Notes: generated by a model not told the origin, from the letters alone. DNA of 64,000 nt from Arthrobacter bussei (GCF_009377195.2 NZ_VJXX01000001.1:930001-994000), one strand, 5' to 3'; positions 35,201 to 44,368 are shown, numbered from the stretch's first letter. Numbers and translations: made by a program.

Positions 35201-37363
35201 CTACTTGCCGTCGCTGTTCCCACGGGATTCGCTGACGCCGGACTTCGGCCGGGCCTTGCCGGGCGAGCGGCGGCCGCGTCCCCTGTGGTCCTCGGCCGGA
35301 GCCTCCGCGCCGCGGTACACCTGCACCACGGAGGGGCGGGGGACGGCTGCCTCACCCTTGCCGGGCAGGGCCCCGAGCGGTACGTAGTCCGGGAAGAGCG
35401 AAGCCTGCTCGGCCCACGTCCCGTCCTCGCCCGGGTGCTGCACGGCCACGAACACACTGCCCTCCTGGTCCCGGATGATGGGCCCGCAGGTCTCGGCGTC
35501 GCGCGGGACCGCGAGGAACTGCTGCACACGGCCGCGCTCCGCGCCGACCAGGCCGACCTTGAACAGCCCGTCGTTGAATCCCACGGTGCCGGGCTGGCCG
35601 TCGGTGGAGATCCAGAGGTTGCCCTCGGAGTCGAACGCGACGTTGTCCGGGCAGGAGATCGGCGAGACCTTGTCCTTCGGGTAGCCCGCGAAGTAGGTGG
35701 ACGGGTTGCGTGCAGGATCACCGCAGACGAGCAGGAGGTTCCAGGTGAAGCGCGTGCCGGTCGCGTTGTTGCCGGCCTCGGTGATCTCCACGACGTGGCC
35801 GTCGCGGTTCTGCGTGCGCGGGTTGGCCTCGTCGGCGATCGCGTTGGAACCGACGCCGCGGTTGGTGTTGTTGGTGCAGGCGACGTAGACCTTGCCGGAG
35901 ACGGGGTTCGGCTCCACGTCCTCGCAGCGGTCCATCTTCGTGGGGCCCACCGTGTCCGCCGCCAGGCGGGTGAAGACGGCCACCTCGGCCGCCGTCATGC
36001 CCGGCACCACCGACTGGTTGTCGATGAGGAGCGGCAACCACTCGCCGACGCCGTCGAAAGCTCCGTCGGAGGGGAGCGTGCCCGTGCCGTTGATCTCGGC
36101 GACCGAGTTGCCCTGGAAGCGCGCGACGTACAGCGAGCCCTCACTGAGCAGCGTCATGTTGGCGCGACGTGCGGCGGGGTTGGTGCCCGGGGTGACCCGG
36201 TTCCTGGAGACGAACTTGTAGAGGTAGTCGAAGCGCTCGTCGTCGCCCACGTAGGCGACCACCCGGCCGTCGGAGGCCACCGTGACGTTCGCACCCTCGT
36301 GCTTGAAGCGCCCGAGTGCCGTGTGCTTCTTCGGGGTGGACGTGGGATCGAAGGGATCCACCTCCACGATGTAGCCGAAGCGGTTCGTCTCGTTCTCGTA
36401 GCCGGCGTTCCGGGTGTCGAAGCGCGGCTCGTCGATCTCCCAGCCGCGGACGGTCGGACGGTTGCTGATGCCGTAGCGGCGGTCGCCGGCGCTCGTGCCG
36501 GGCGAGACGAAGTAGCCGTTGAAGTTCTCCTCGCCGGAGAGGATGGTGCCCCACGGCGTGGTGCCGCCGGCGCAGTTGCCCAGCGTGCCGAGGATCGTCC
36601 GTCCCGCGGGATCGTCCTTGGTCTTGAGGAGGTCCGAGCCCGCGGCCGGGCCCGTCACCTCGTACGGCGTGGTGGTCAGGTAGCGGCGGTTGAGGGCCGC
36701 ACCCTGGATGTAGGACCAGGGCTTGTTGGCGTTCTTGCGCTCGAGCTCGACGACGGACAGGCCGTGTGCGGCCTTGCCGATCCCGCGCACCTCGGCTGCG
36801 GCGAGGGTCGGTGGGACCATGATGTTCTCGTTCGTGTACTCGTGGTTCGCGAAGAGCACCGCGCGGCGGCCCTTGCTGCCCTCGATCTCGATGATGTCGG
36901 TGTAGTCGCAGTTGTAGCCGAACTGCAGCGCCTGCGCTGCCGCGGTCTGGTTGCCGGCGTCGAACCTCGGCGAGTCGGCGAACAGGGGATCGCCCCAGCG
37001 GATCACCGGCTTCCAGCCGTAGCCCTCGGGAACGGTCATGTCATCCACCAGGGCGTCCACGGGGGCGATGGCGGTGAAGGCCAGCTTGCCCGCCGGCTTC
37101 CCGGGCTTCCCCGGGGCGGCGACGGCGGACACGGCGCCGGTCGGGGTGCCGACCAGGAGCGTCAGTGCTCCGGCAGCGCCCACGCCGAGCGCGCTGCGGC
37201 GCGAGAACTCGCTGCTGACGATGTCGCGGAAGTAGGTGTTCCTCGACGTGTTGCAGACCGGATCGGAGCACGCATTGTCACACTTCAGGGCGCAGGTCAC
37301 GGCACTGCGCTTGCCCTTGGTGTGGCCCAGCATGGGCAGCAGGCGGCGCGTGGTTTCAGTCAT
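35201..37363 (-). CDS. phoX: PhoX-family alkaline phosphatase (DUF839), Tat-exported
   Basis: 720 residues. A Tat motif SRRSAL (R55-R56) precedes a hydrophobic stretch at about 58-80; the preceding leader carries four cysteines (C24, C28, C32, C37), an odd feature shared with long DUF839 proteins. The body has NHEYTNEN, NCAGGTTPWGTILSGEENFNGYF, EVDPFDP and NVAFDSEGNLWISTDG motifs of PhoX, a calcium/iron phosphatase releasing phosphate outside the cell. ATG 37363 follows GAGAGG. A PHO-box-like repeat lies about 80 bp upstream, fitting phosphate-starvation control. Confidence 0.9.
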   Translation of the reverse strand: MTETTRRLLPMLGHTKGKRSAVTCALKCDNACSDPVCNTSRNTYFRDIVSSEFSRRSALGVGAAGALTLLVGTPTGAVSAVAAPGKPGKPAGKLAFTAIAPVDALVDDMTVPEGYGWKPVIRWGDPLFADSPRFDAGNQTAAAQALQFGYNCDYTDIIEIEGSKGRRAVLFANHEYTNENIMVPPTLAAAEVRGIGKAAHGLSVVELERKNANKPWSYIQGAALNRRYLTTTPYEVTGPAAGSDLLKTKDDPAGRTILGTLGNCAGGTTPWGTILSGEENFNGYFVSPGTSAGDRRYGISNRPTVRGWEIDEPRFDTRNAGYENETNRFGYIVEVDPFDPTSTPKKHTALGRFKHEGANVTVASDGRVVAYVGDDERFDYLYKFVSRNRVTPGTNPAARRANMTLLSEGSLYVARFQGNSVAEINGTGTLPSDGAFDGVGEWLPLLIDNQSVVPGMTAAEVAVFTRLAADTVGPTKMDRCEDVEPNPVSGKVYVACTNNTNRGVGSNAIADEANPRTQNRDGHVVEITEAGNNATGTRFTWNLLLVCGDPARNPSTYFAGYPKDKVSPISCPDNVAFDSEGNLWISTDGQPGTVGFNDGLFKVGLVGAERGRVQQFLAVPRDAETCGPIIRDQEGSVFVAVQHPGEDGTWAEQASLFPDYVPLGALPGKGEAAVPRPSVVQVYRGAEAPAEDHRGRGRRSPGKARPKSGVSESRGNSDGK

Positions 37364-37443
37364 GGGGGTGGTACCTCTCAAGAAGATGAACGGCGTTCGC
37401 CCCTCACCCTGCCGAGACCACCTGAACAGCCGTGGTGCGCGCC

Positions 37444-37461
37444 GGTGAACGCCGGGTTAAC
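37444..37461 (-). promoter_or_regulatory. PHO box (PhoP binding repeats) upstream of phoX
   Basis: On the reverse strand GTTAACC, four bases, then GTTCACC: two direct heptamers 11 bp apart, as in the Streptomyces PHO box (GTTCACC units). A third unit, CGCACCA, follows at the same spacing but is degenerate. Located 81-98 bp before the phoX ATG. Confidence 0.7.
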
Positions 37462-37561
37462 GGCGCCGGAACAGGGTCCGCCCGTCAGCCTCCCGGAAGC
37501 ACCGCATCCTGCAGCGCCCCGTCGAGCCCGCTCGCATCGACCGCGTATCTCCTGCGTGTGA

Positions 37562-38602
37562 TCATTCCGTGTCGCCGGCGGCGGACTTCCGGTCCCGCGC
37601 TGCTAGGACCGCATGGGTCCGGGCGAGCCGCTCCAGCCACCAGGACCGACGGCTTCCGTCGGCTGCGAACCGCAGCAGTCGTTCTTCACGCACGTCGACG
37701 TCACGCACGGGCAGGCGACCGCCCTCGGGCACCAGCGAGGCGTCCGTGACGTCACCCTCCATGAGCGAGACCGTGGCCAGGCCGCAGGCGAACGGCAGGT
37801 CGGGAAGCGCTGCCGCGAGCGCGACACCGGAACGGATCCCCACCGAGGTGTCGAGCGCGGAACTGACCACGGCCGGCAGCCCTGCCTGCCGGATGATGTC
37901 GAGCGCCCGCCGCACTCCCCCGAGTGGCGCGGCCTTGACCACGAGGACGTCGGCCGCGTCCTCGCGCGCGACCAGCAGCGGATCCTCCTGCCGCCGGACG
38001 CTCTCGTCCGCCGCGACCAGGATCTCCGACCCGCGGCGCCGGAGTTCCAGGCGGACGGCCCGGAGGCCCGGGATGTCGGCCACCGGCTGCTCCACGTACT
38101 GCAGGCCGGACGGAGCCAGGGCATCCAGTGCCGTGAGTGCCTCCGTGACCTCCCAGCCGCCGTTCGCGTCCACCTTGATGCCGGCGTCGGGCAGGAGTCG
38201 GCGTACCTCAGCCACGCGGGCGACGTCGTCGCGCAGGTCCTGTCCCCGCTCCGCCACCTTGACCTTGACCGCGCCCACCGGCCCGAAGCGGGCGAGGACA
38301 CCCTCCACCGCCTCCGGCCCGACGGCGGGGACGGTGGCGTTCACCGGCACGGAGTCCCGGACCGGGGCGGGGTACCCCGCCCAGGCCGCCTCGAGGGCGG
38401 AGGCCAGCCACGGCGCGGACTCGTCGTCGTCGTACTCGAGGAAGGGGCTGAACTCTCCCCAGCCGGCGGGCCCCCGCACGAGGAGTGCCTCGCGATGCAG
38501 GACGCCGCGGAACTTCACCCGCATGGGGATGGACACCACGCGGGCCGAGGACAGCAGGTCCTCGAGCGACGGCAGGGGCAGGGGGGCGGTCTGTGGCGTC
38601 AC
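37562..38602 (-). CDS. menC: o-succinylbenzoate synthase
   Basis: 346-residue enolase-superfamily enzyme that dehydrates the MenD/MenH product to o-succinylbenzoate. Catalytic elements: KVKVAERG (lysine pair), GIKVDANGGW, YVEQPV, AADESVRR and VVKAAPLGG, giving the Asp-Glu-Asp metal ligands and the second lysine. GTG start at 38602 preceded by GAGGG. Single gene, about 200 bp from phoX; other men genes lie 2-11 kb away. Confidence 0.94.
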   Translation of the reverse strand: MTPQTAPLPLPSLEDLLSSARVVSIPMRVKFRGVLHREALLVRGPAGWGEFSPFLEYDDDESAPWLASALEAAWAGYPAPVRDSVPVNATVPAVGPEAVEGVLARFGPVGAVKVKVAERGQDLRDDVARVAEVRRLLPDAGIKVDANGGWEVTEALTALDALAPSGLQYVEQPVADIPGLRAVRLELRRRGSEILVAADESVRRQEDPLLVAREDAADVLVVKAAPLGGVRRALDIIRQAGLPAVVSSALDTSVGIRSGVALAAALPDLPFACGLATVSLMEGDVTDASLVPEGGRLPVRDVDVREERLLRFAADGSRRSWWLERLARTHAVLAARDRKSAAGDTE

Positions 38603-38713
38603 GCCCTCAGGCTACGGCAGGGGCCCCGCGGTCCCGGGAGGGCAGGCCGACGTCTCAGGACGAGGTCACAGGACGGTGGCGGAACTCCGAGGTCGGTGTG
38701 GAACGATTGACCG

Positions 38714-39628
38714 ATGACCACGCAGCGGACCAGGACGACCGCCCGGGCGGCGCGCTCGCCGTTCGTCTTCGTGCTGGCCGCACTCGCCTGCGCGGCGGCT
38801 CTCGGCTGGACCTACTGGGCGTTCGTCCGGACGACGACGGGACAGTTCGCGGACGAGTCGGCCTGGCAGGAAGCAGGGGTGGCGGCGCCGGACACGCAAC
38901 TGCCCTTCCTGCGGTTCCTCGACACTCTTCCCGCCATCTCCGTTGTCCTCGCCGCGGCGGCCATCCTCTTCGTGGTGCTCAGGCGGCAGCGGTACGGGGC
39001 CGCGGTGGTCGCCGTCGCCGTCGTCCTGACCTCGAACCTGACCACCCAGGTACTGAAGAATCTCGTCTTCGACCGGCCCGACCGCGGCGTCGCCACGCTC
39101 GCCTTCAATTCATTACCCTCCGGGCATACGACTCTGGCGGCATCGGCGGCAGCTGCCGTCTTCATCATCATGACCCCCCGCTGGCGTCCCTTCGCCGCGG
39201 CTGCGGGCGGTGCGTACTCCGTCCTCGCCGGGGTGGCCACGTTCATCAACCTGTGGCACCGTCCGGCGGACGTCGTCGCGGCTCTTCTCGTCGTCGGTAC
39301 CTGGACTCTCATCGGCGGCCTCATCATCATGCGGACGGGCGATCACTGGAACCGGTGGGAGGGATTCGGCAGCGGGTGGGGCTCCTCGCGCGGCTGGCTG
39401 GTGCTCTGCTGGATCCTGGGCCCGGGCGGCCTGCTCGTGTCCGCCGTCCTGTACGTGTCCGTTCAGGCAGCGGGTCCGGCCGCCGTGCCGGGGACCGCGA
39501 CCGTCCCCCTCTTCTTCTGGTGGGGGCTGACGTGGATCGTCGGCGTGGGCTTCACCCTCTCCGGGGCCGCGGGCTGGCTGTTCGCCGCCCAAGCGCGCCG
39601 CGCGCCGGCCACCGACTGCCGGCGGTAG
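38714..39628 (+). CDS. PAP2-family phosphatase, membrane-bound
   Basis: 304 residues with about six to seven helices. PAP2 motifs: KNLVFDRPD (C1), NSLPSGHTT (C2) and FINLWHRPADVV (C3, where the usual Ser-Arg start is replaced but the catalytic His and Asp remain). The last third adds extra helices. Such proteins dephosphorylate lipid pyrophosphates or phosphatidic acid; the substrate cannot be told. ATG start; divergent from menC with a 111-bp spacer. Confidence 0.88.
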   Translation: MTTQRTRTTARAARSPFVFVLAALACAAALGWTYWAFVRTTTGQFADESAWQEAGVAAPDTQLPFLRFLDTLPAISVVLAAAAILFVVLRRQRYGAAVVAVAVVLTSNLTTQVLKNLVFDRPDRGVATLAFNSLPSGHTTLAASAAAAVFIIMTPRWRPFAAAAGGAYSVLAGVATFINLWHRPADVVAALLVVGTWTLIGGLIIMRTGDHWNRWEGFGSGWGSSRGWLVLCWILGPGGLLVSAVLYVSVQAAGPAAVPGTATVPLFFWWGLTWIVGVGFTLSGAAGWLFAAQARRAPATDCRR

Positions 39629-39733
39629 CACCCTCCGCGGTCCTCCGCACGCGCTTTCCGTCCCCTGCTCCTTGTTGAAGCACCGCACCGTCCGGTGCCA
39701 CGCTGACCGGACGAGCGACGAAGGAGGAGACGG

Positions 39734-40882
39734 ATGAGAGCCATGGTCTACCGCGGTCCCTACAAGATCCGCGTCGAAGAGAAACCCATGCCGAGGATCG
39801 AACACCCGAACGACGCCATCATCCGGGTGACGACGGCGGCGATCTGCGGCTCCGACCTGCACCTGTACCACGGGATGATGCCGGACACCCGGATCGGCCA
39901 CACGTTCGGCCACGAGTTCATCGGCGTGGTCGAGGAGGTGGGCCCCTCGGTGCAGAACCTGAAGCGCGGCGACCGCGTGATGGTGCCCTTCAACGTCTAC
40001 TGCGGCTCCTGCTATTTCTGCGCACGCGGCCTCTACTCCAACTGCCACAATGTCAACCCGAATGCGACGGCGGTCGGTGGCATCTACGGGTACTCGCACA
40101 CCACGGGCGGGTACGACGGCGGGCAGGCCGAGTTCGTGCGCGTGCCCTTCGCGGACGTGGGACCGGCCATCATCCCGGACTGGATGGACAGCGAAGACGC
40201 CGTGCTGCTCACGGACGCCCTCGCGACGGGCTATTTCGGGGCGCAGCTCGGCGACATCGTCGAGGGTGACACCGTCGTGGTCTTCGGGGCGGGACCCGTG
40301 GGCCTCTACGCCGCGAAGTCCGCCTGGCTGATGGGCGCGGGGCGCGTGATCGTCGTCGACCACCTCGAGTACCGGCTCGAGAAGGCGCGCACCTTCGCCC
40401 ACGCCGAGACCTTCAACTTCGCGGCGTACGACGACATCGTGGTCGAGATGAAGAGGACCACGGACTGGCTCGGGGCCGACGTCGTCATCGACGCCGTCGG
40501 GGCCGAGGCGGACGGGAACTTCCTCCAGCAGGTCACCGGGACCAAGCTCAAACTGCAGGGCGGTTCGCCGATCGCGCTCAACTGGGCGATCGACGCTGCC
40601 CGCAAGGGCGGCACGGTGTCCGTCGTCGGCGCCTACGGGCCCATCTTCAGCGCCGTGAAGTTCGGGGACGCGCTCAACAAGGGCCTCACGCTGCGCATGA
40701 ACCAGACACCGGTGAAACGGCAGTGGCCGCGCCTCTTCAGCCATATCCAGAACGGCTTCCTCAAGCCGAACGACATCGTCACCCATCGGATCCCGCTGGA
40801 GGACATCGCCGAGGGGTACCACCTGTTCTCGGCCAAGCTCGACAACTGCATCAAGACCCTCGTCATCGCGGACCCCAGCTAG
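39734..40882 (+). CDS. zinc-dependent alcohol/formaldehyde dehydrogenase
   Basis: 382-residue MDR enzyme. Catalytic zinc ligands C38 (AAICGSDLHLYH) and H60-E61 (GHTFGHEF) are present, as is the structural-zinc group NVYCGSCYFCARGLYSNC. The Rossmann motif is VVVFGAGPVGLYAAKSAWLMGAGRV. Length and the internal insertion resemble the glutathione-independent formaldehyde dehydrogenase branch. AAGGAGGAG precedes ATG 39734. Followed after 10 bases by a membrane-anchored protein gene, likely an operon. Substrate not fixed. Confidence 0.9.
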   Translation: MRAMVYRGPYKIRVEEKPMPRIEHPNDAIIRVTTAAICGSDLHLYHGMMPDTRIGHTFGHEFIGVVEEVGPSVQNLKRGDRVMVPFNVYCGSCYFCARGLYSNCHNVNPNATAVGGIYGYSHTTGGYDGGQAEFVRVPFADVGPAIIPDWMDSEDAVLLTDALATGYFGAQLGDIVEGDTVVVFGAGPVGLYAAKSAWLMGAGRVIVVDHLEYRLEKARTFAHAETFNFAAYDDIVVEMKRTTDWLGADVVIDAVGAEADGNFLQQVTGTKLKLQGGSPIALNWAIDAARKGGTVSVVGAYGPIFSAVKFGDALNKGLTLRMNQTPVKRQWPRLFSHIQNGFLKPNDIVTHRIPLEDIAEGYHLFSAKLDNCIKTLVIADPS

Positions 40883-40892
40883 GAGGCACACC

Positions 40893-41486
40893 ATGTCGAC
40901 GACGCCGTCCACCCCCTACGTCGCCAACAAGCCGAAGGACATCCCCTCCCCGGAGGCTCTCCGGGCGCGCATCCCGGGCTGGGGTGCGGACCTCGACCCG
41001 AAGGACCGGCCCTCCTACCCCCGCGAGGTGTACGACCCCGCGGGCACCGGCGCGCACTGGGACTACCCCGAGGAGCAGCAATCGGGCCGGGAGGGCCGGG
41101 AGCGTTCGATCGAGCACGGGCAGCTGACGCCGGTCTTCGGCACCAGCGCACCGCTGCACGGCGTCTCCGGCCGGATCCGCCGGTACGCCTACCGCTACAG
41201 CGAGGGGCGCGCGGCGCACTGGCTCATCCTGATCGGGGCCGACCGGGTGGATGCCTGGGGGGCGCACCTCCGATCCCTGGTGTCCCTCCGTCCGGACAAC
41301 CCGGTGACCGAGACAGGGGTCCTGGCGGAAGGACGGTTGCACGGCATCGCGTCGCGCCTCGGGAAGAGGCGCGCCGACGTCAACCACCAGTGGCTCGACC
41401 CCGTCATCGTGGGCGGTCCGTGGGTCGTGGCGACGGCAGGAGCCGTTCTGGCGGCGCGGGTGGTCCGGCGTCGCGCCCGGCGCTGA
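40893..41486 (+). CDS. hypothetical protein, co-transcribed with zinc dehydrogenase
   Basis: 197 residues, not recognised. The N-terminal half is rich in Pro, Asp and Arg with no clear fold; the middle has GLSGRIRR-like GVSGRIRRYAYRYSEGRAAHWLILIGADRVDAWGAHLRSLVSLRPDNP; the C-terminus ends in one hydrophobic helix (VGGPWVVATAGAVLAA) followed by VVRRRARR, suggesting a tail-anchored protein with a cytoplasmic body. AGGAGG lies just before the ATG. Position 10 bases after the dehydrogenase suggests a shared role. The stop lies in a 24-bp tandem duplication. Confidence 0.8.
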   Translation: MSTTPSTPYVANKPKDIPSPEALRARIPGWGADLDPKDRPSYPREVYDPAGTGAHWDYPEEQQSGREGRERSIEHGQLTPVFGTSAPLHGVSGRIRRYAYRYSEGRAAHWLILIGADRVDAWGAHLRSLVSLRPDNPVTETGVLAEGRLHGIASRLGKRRADVNHQWLDPVIVGGPWVVATAGAVLAARVVRRRARR

Positions 41487-41516
41487 CGAGGGCGTCGCGC
41501 CCGGCGCTGATGAGGG
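41469..41516. repeat. 24-bp tandem duplication over a stop codon
   Basis: CGTCGCGCCCGGCGCTGACG plus AGGG is repeated back to back (41469-41492, 41493-41516) with one difference. The first copy contains the stop of the upstream gene. It lies between convergent genes. Confidence 0.92.
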
Positions 41517-41564
41517 CCAGGTCACGGCGACGGCCGGAGCGTAATCGGCCGCACGGCACATGCC

Positions 41565-42803
41565 TCAGCTCCGCGGCACCGCCGGTTCCGCGGAGCCCGG
41601 TGCAGCGCGCGGGATCCAGTACCAGAGCACGGCAGCACCGAGGAAGCCGAGGGCGGCCGTCGCCCAGATGCCCGCGGACAGGGTCGCCAGCGCCGTGACC
41701 AGGGACAGGAGTGCGGGTCCGGACATGTTCCCCACATCCGTGAACAGCCGCCAGATGCCGAGGAACTGCGGACGGCCGGGCGACGGCGAGAAATCGGCGC
41801 CCAGCGTCATCACGATGCCCGAACCGATGCCGTTGCCGAACCCGATGAGCAGCGCCACCAGCAGCAGGCCGACTGCGTCCGCGGTGAACGGCAGCAGCGT
41901 CAGGGACGTGCCCATGATGAGCATGCACGGCACGGCGATCCAGCGGCGGCCCTTGACGTCCATGATCTTGCCGGACGGGTAGAAGATCAGCATGTCGATG
42001 GCGCCCGAGAGACCGTAGATGAGCGCCGTCGACGAGGCGTCCAGCCCGATGCTCTCCGCCCAGAGCGGGAGGACGGCCTGACGCGTCGCCCGCACCGCGG
42101 CGATCAGGAGGACACCGACACCGACCGTGACGAAGATCCGGGAGTGGCTGCGCATGACGGACCGCACGGTCGGCGCGGGCGGAGGCGCCAGCGCCGCCCC
42201 GACGGGCGACTGCGCGGTGAGGGCCAGGCGGCCGGGAGCTCCGAGCTCGGGGACGCGCCAGCTGAGGGCCGCGGCTGCGATGCTCGCGACCCCGCCGACC
42301 CAGTAGGCGCCGTCCAGGCCGTACACGGCCATGGCGAGGGCCGCGGCGAAGGGGCCGATGAACACGCCGATGCGCGTCACGCCGCCCAGGGTCGAGAGCG
42401 CGCGTGCTCGGAAATGGGCCGGGACGGCCTCGGTGAGGTAGCTCTGCCGGGCGAGGCCGAACACGGCACCGGCCATGCCGACCATGAACACCGCGGCGGC
42501 GAAGACGGGGAGGGTCGGTGCAGCGAGCGCCAGGAACATCGCGGCCGCGCACCACAGCGCCGCCCCCACCAGCGCTTTCCGCTCGCCGAAACGGGTGGCG
42601 ATCAGGGTGGCCGGGACATTCGTGACGAGGGACCCGATCCCGGACAGCGTGATGACGAGGGCCGCCGTCGCGACGTCTGCTCCGAGGTCGCGCGCCGTCA
42701 GGGCGATGACGGGCAGGATGGCCCCTGTCGCGACGCCGTAGAGCAGTGACGGCCCGTACGCCCCGACGGCGATCGATCGGAGGTCGAAAGTTTCCCTGGG
42801 CAC
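41565..42803 (-). CDS. MFS transporter
   Basis: 412-residue major facilitator with 12 helices. The loop 2-3 motif appears as TLIATRFGERKALVGAALW, and the second half starts near SHSRIFVTVGVGVLLIAAVRATRQAVLPLWAESIG. The family resembles drug or metabolite exporters; substrate unknown. GTG start at 42803. Divergent (189-bp gap) from the molybdopterin oxidoreductase gene. No regulator is adjacent. Confidence 0.88.
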   Translation of the reverse strand: MPRETFDLRSIAVGAYGPSLLYGVATGAILPVIALTARDLGADVATAALVITLSGIGSLVTNVPATLIATRFGERKALVGAALWCAAAMFLALAAPTLPVFAAAVFMVGMAGAVFGLARQSYLTEAVPAHFRARALSTLGGVTRIGVFIGPFAAALAMAVYGLDGAYWVGGVASIAAAALSWRVPELGAPGRLALTAQSPVGAALAPPPAPTVRSVMRSHSRIFVTVGVGVLLIAAVRATRQAVLPLWAESIGLDASSTALIYGLSGAIDMLIFYPSGKIMDVKGRRWIAVPCMLIMGTSLTLLPFTADAVGLLLVALLIGFGNGIGSGIVMTLGADFSPSPGRPQFLGIWRLFTDVGNMSGPALLSLVTALATLSAGIWATAALGFLGAAVLWYWIPRAAPGSAEPAVPRS

Positions 42804-42992
42804 CGTTCCACCCTAGTCCGAGGGCCGGCATCGGACGCGGTCGATGTCCTCGCGACGCTACGTCAACAGAGGGACCGCGGCAACGCAGCGCGACGACGAC
42901 GTGACCGCGGCTCTGGACGGAGAGGGCCCGGCGGACTACCTTGTTCCTACCGCCGCGGCTGACCCGGCGGCCTCATCCCGGCGGGAGCACCC

Positions 42993-43586
42993 ATGGCGAC
43001 ACCGACCTCAGGCTTCACCGGCAGGCGCCAGAACAGGGGCGCGAACCTGCCACCGGGCCAGTACCTGACGGACAGCTTCCCCGTGATGTCCGCAGGGCCC
43101 ACCCCGCACGTGCTGCTCAGGGACTGGAGCTTCCAGATCGCGGCCGGGCCGGGCCGGACGCACCGGTGGAGCTGGGAGGAGCTGCAGGCCCTGCCGCAGG
43201 AGGACGTCACCACCGACATCCACTGCGTGACGCACTGGTCGAAGTTCGGCACCACCTGGCGGGGCGTTACGCTGGACACGCTCTTCGAGGACGTCGAGTC
43301 CGACGCCGAGTACACGATGGTGCACTCCTACGGCGGGTACACGACGAACGTCCCGCTCGATGACCTCCTGGACGGGAAGGCGTGGCTCGTCCACGAGTTC
43401 GACGGCGAACCCCTCCCCTCCGCGCACGGCGGCCCGGCCCGGCTCCTGGTGCCGCACCTGTACTTCTGGAAGAGCGCCAAGTGGGTCAGCGGGATCCGGA
43501 TGATGGACCAGGACCTGCCGGGCTTCTGGGAGACCAACGGCTACAACATGTACGGGGACCCGTGGCGGGAGGAACGCTATTGGTGA
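42993..43586 (+). CDS. sulfite oxidase-like molybdopterin oxidoreductase
   Basis: 197-residue molybdenum-cofactor protein of the sulfite oxidase/MsrP fold, cut to the cofactor domain. C78 in DIHCVTHWSKFGTTWRGV is the molybdenum ligand; LLDGKAWLVHEFDGEPLPSAHGGPARLLVPHLYFWKSAKWV is the family signature. There is no Tat signal, so it works in the cytoplasm, unlike MsrP. GGGAG precedes the ATG. Its stop overlaps the next start by four bases, pairing it with a flavin reductase that presumably supplies or takes electrons. Confidence 0.92.
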   Translation: MATPTSGFTGRRQNRGANLPPGQYLTDSFPVMSAGPTPHVLLRDWSFQIAAGPGRTHRWSWEELQALPQEDVTTDIHCVTHWSKFGTTWRGVTLDTLFEDVESDAEYTMVHSYGGYTTNVPLDDLLDGKAWLVHEFDGEPLPSAHGGPARLLVPHLYFWKSAKWVSGIRMMDQDLPGFWETNGYNMYGDPWREERYW

Positions 43587-44299
43587 GGAGGACGTGGCAG
43601 ACCGCACAGGTCAGCGCCGCCCGGCCCGAGACCGCCGACGCCCGCACCATCCGCCTGCGCTTCCCCGAACCCGTGACCGGCACGGCCGGCCAGCACGTGG
43701 ACCTGCGCCTGACGGCGGAGGACGGGTACCAGGCCGTCCGCTCCTACTCCGTGGCCGCCTGGGTCCCGCCGTACGAGCTCGAGGTGACGGTCGAGGAACT
43801 GGACGACGGCGAGGTGTCCCCGTTCCTCGTCGGCGTCCTGGCCGTGGGTGACGACCTCGAGGTGCGCGGTCCCGTGGGCGGCTGGTTCACGTGGACACCC
43901 GACAACGGCGGCCCTCTCCAGCTGATCGCGGGAGGATCGGGCGTGGTACCGCTCATGGCGATGCTGCGCTCGCACTCCGAGTCCCGCTCGGCGGTCCCGG
44001 CCCGGCTGCTCTACTCGGTCCGCAGCCCCGCGAGCATGTTCTACGGGGGCGAACTCGCCGTGATCGGGCAGGAGAACTCGCAGGTGCGGCTGGACATCGC
44101 CTACTCCCGTGAGGCTCCAGAGGGAGCGACAGCGGGCAGGCTCACCCATGAAGCCGTGACGGCGTCGTGCTTCCCGCCCGAGGACGCGCCGGCCATCTAC
44201 ATCTGCGGGTCCACGGGCTTCGTGGAAGCGGTGTCCTCCTGGCTCGTGGAGGACGGACACGAACCGGCCCGCATCCGCACGGAGCGTTACGGCGGGTAG
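43583..44299 (+). CDS. FAD/NAD(P)-binding reductase partner of the molybdo-enzyme
   Basis: 238 residues with a ferredoxin-reductase FAD domain (AGQHVDLRLTAEDGYQAVRSYSVAA) and an NAD domain (LQLIAGGSGVVPLMAMLR; YICGSTGFVEAVSSWLVEDG). No 2Fe-2S domain is present, so electrons pass flavin to partner directly. GTG 43583 overlaps the previous stop as GTGA; GGGAGG is upstream. Middle gene of a three-gene cassette with DUF6510. Confidence 0.9.
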   Translation: MRRTWQTAQVSAARPETADARTIRLRFPEPVTGTAGQHVDLRLTAEDGYQAVRSYSVAAWVPPYELEVTVEELDDGEVSPFLVGVLAVGDDLEVRGPVGGWFTWTPDNGGPLQLIAGGSGVVPLMAMLRSHSESRSAVPARLLYSVRSPASMFYGGELAVIGQENSQVRLDIAYSREAPEGATAGRLTHEAVTASCFPPEDAPAIYICGSTGFVEAVSSWLVEDGHEPARIRTERYGG

Positions 44300-44368
44300 G
44301 CACGACGGCGGGCGAGCCGATCGCGCAGGACATCGGCGGCCACCGGGACAGCAGGGGAAGGACGGAGC

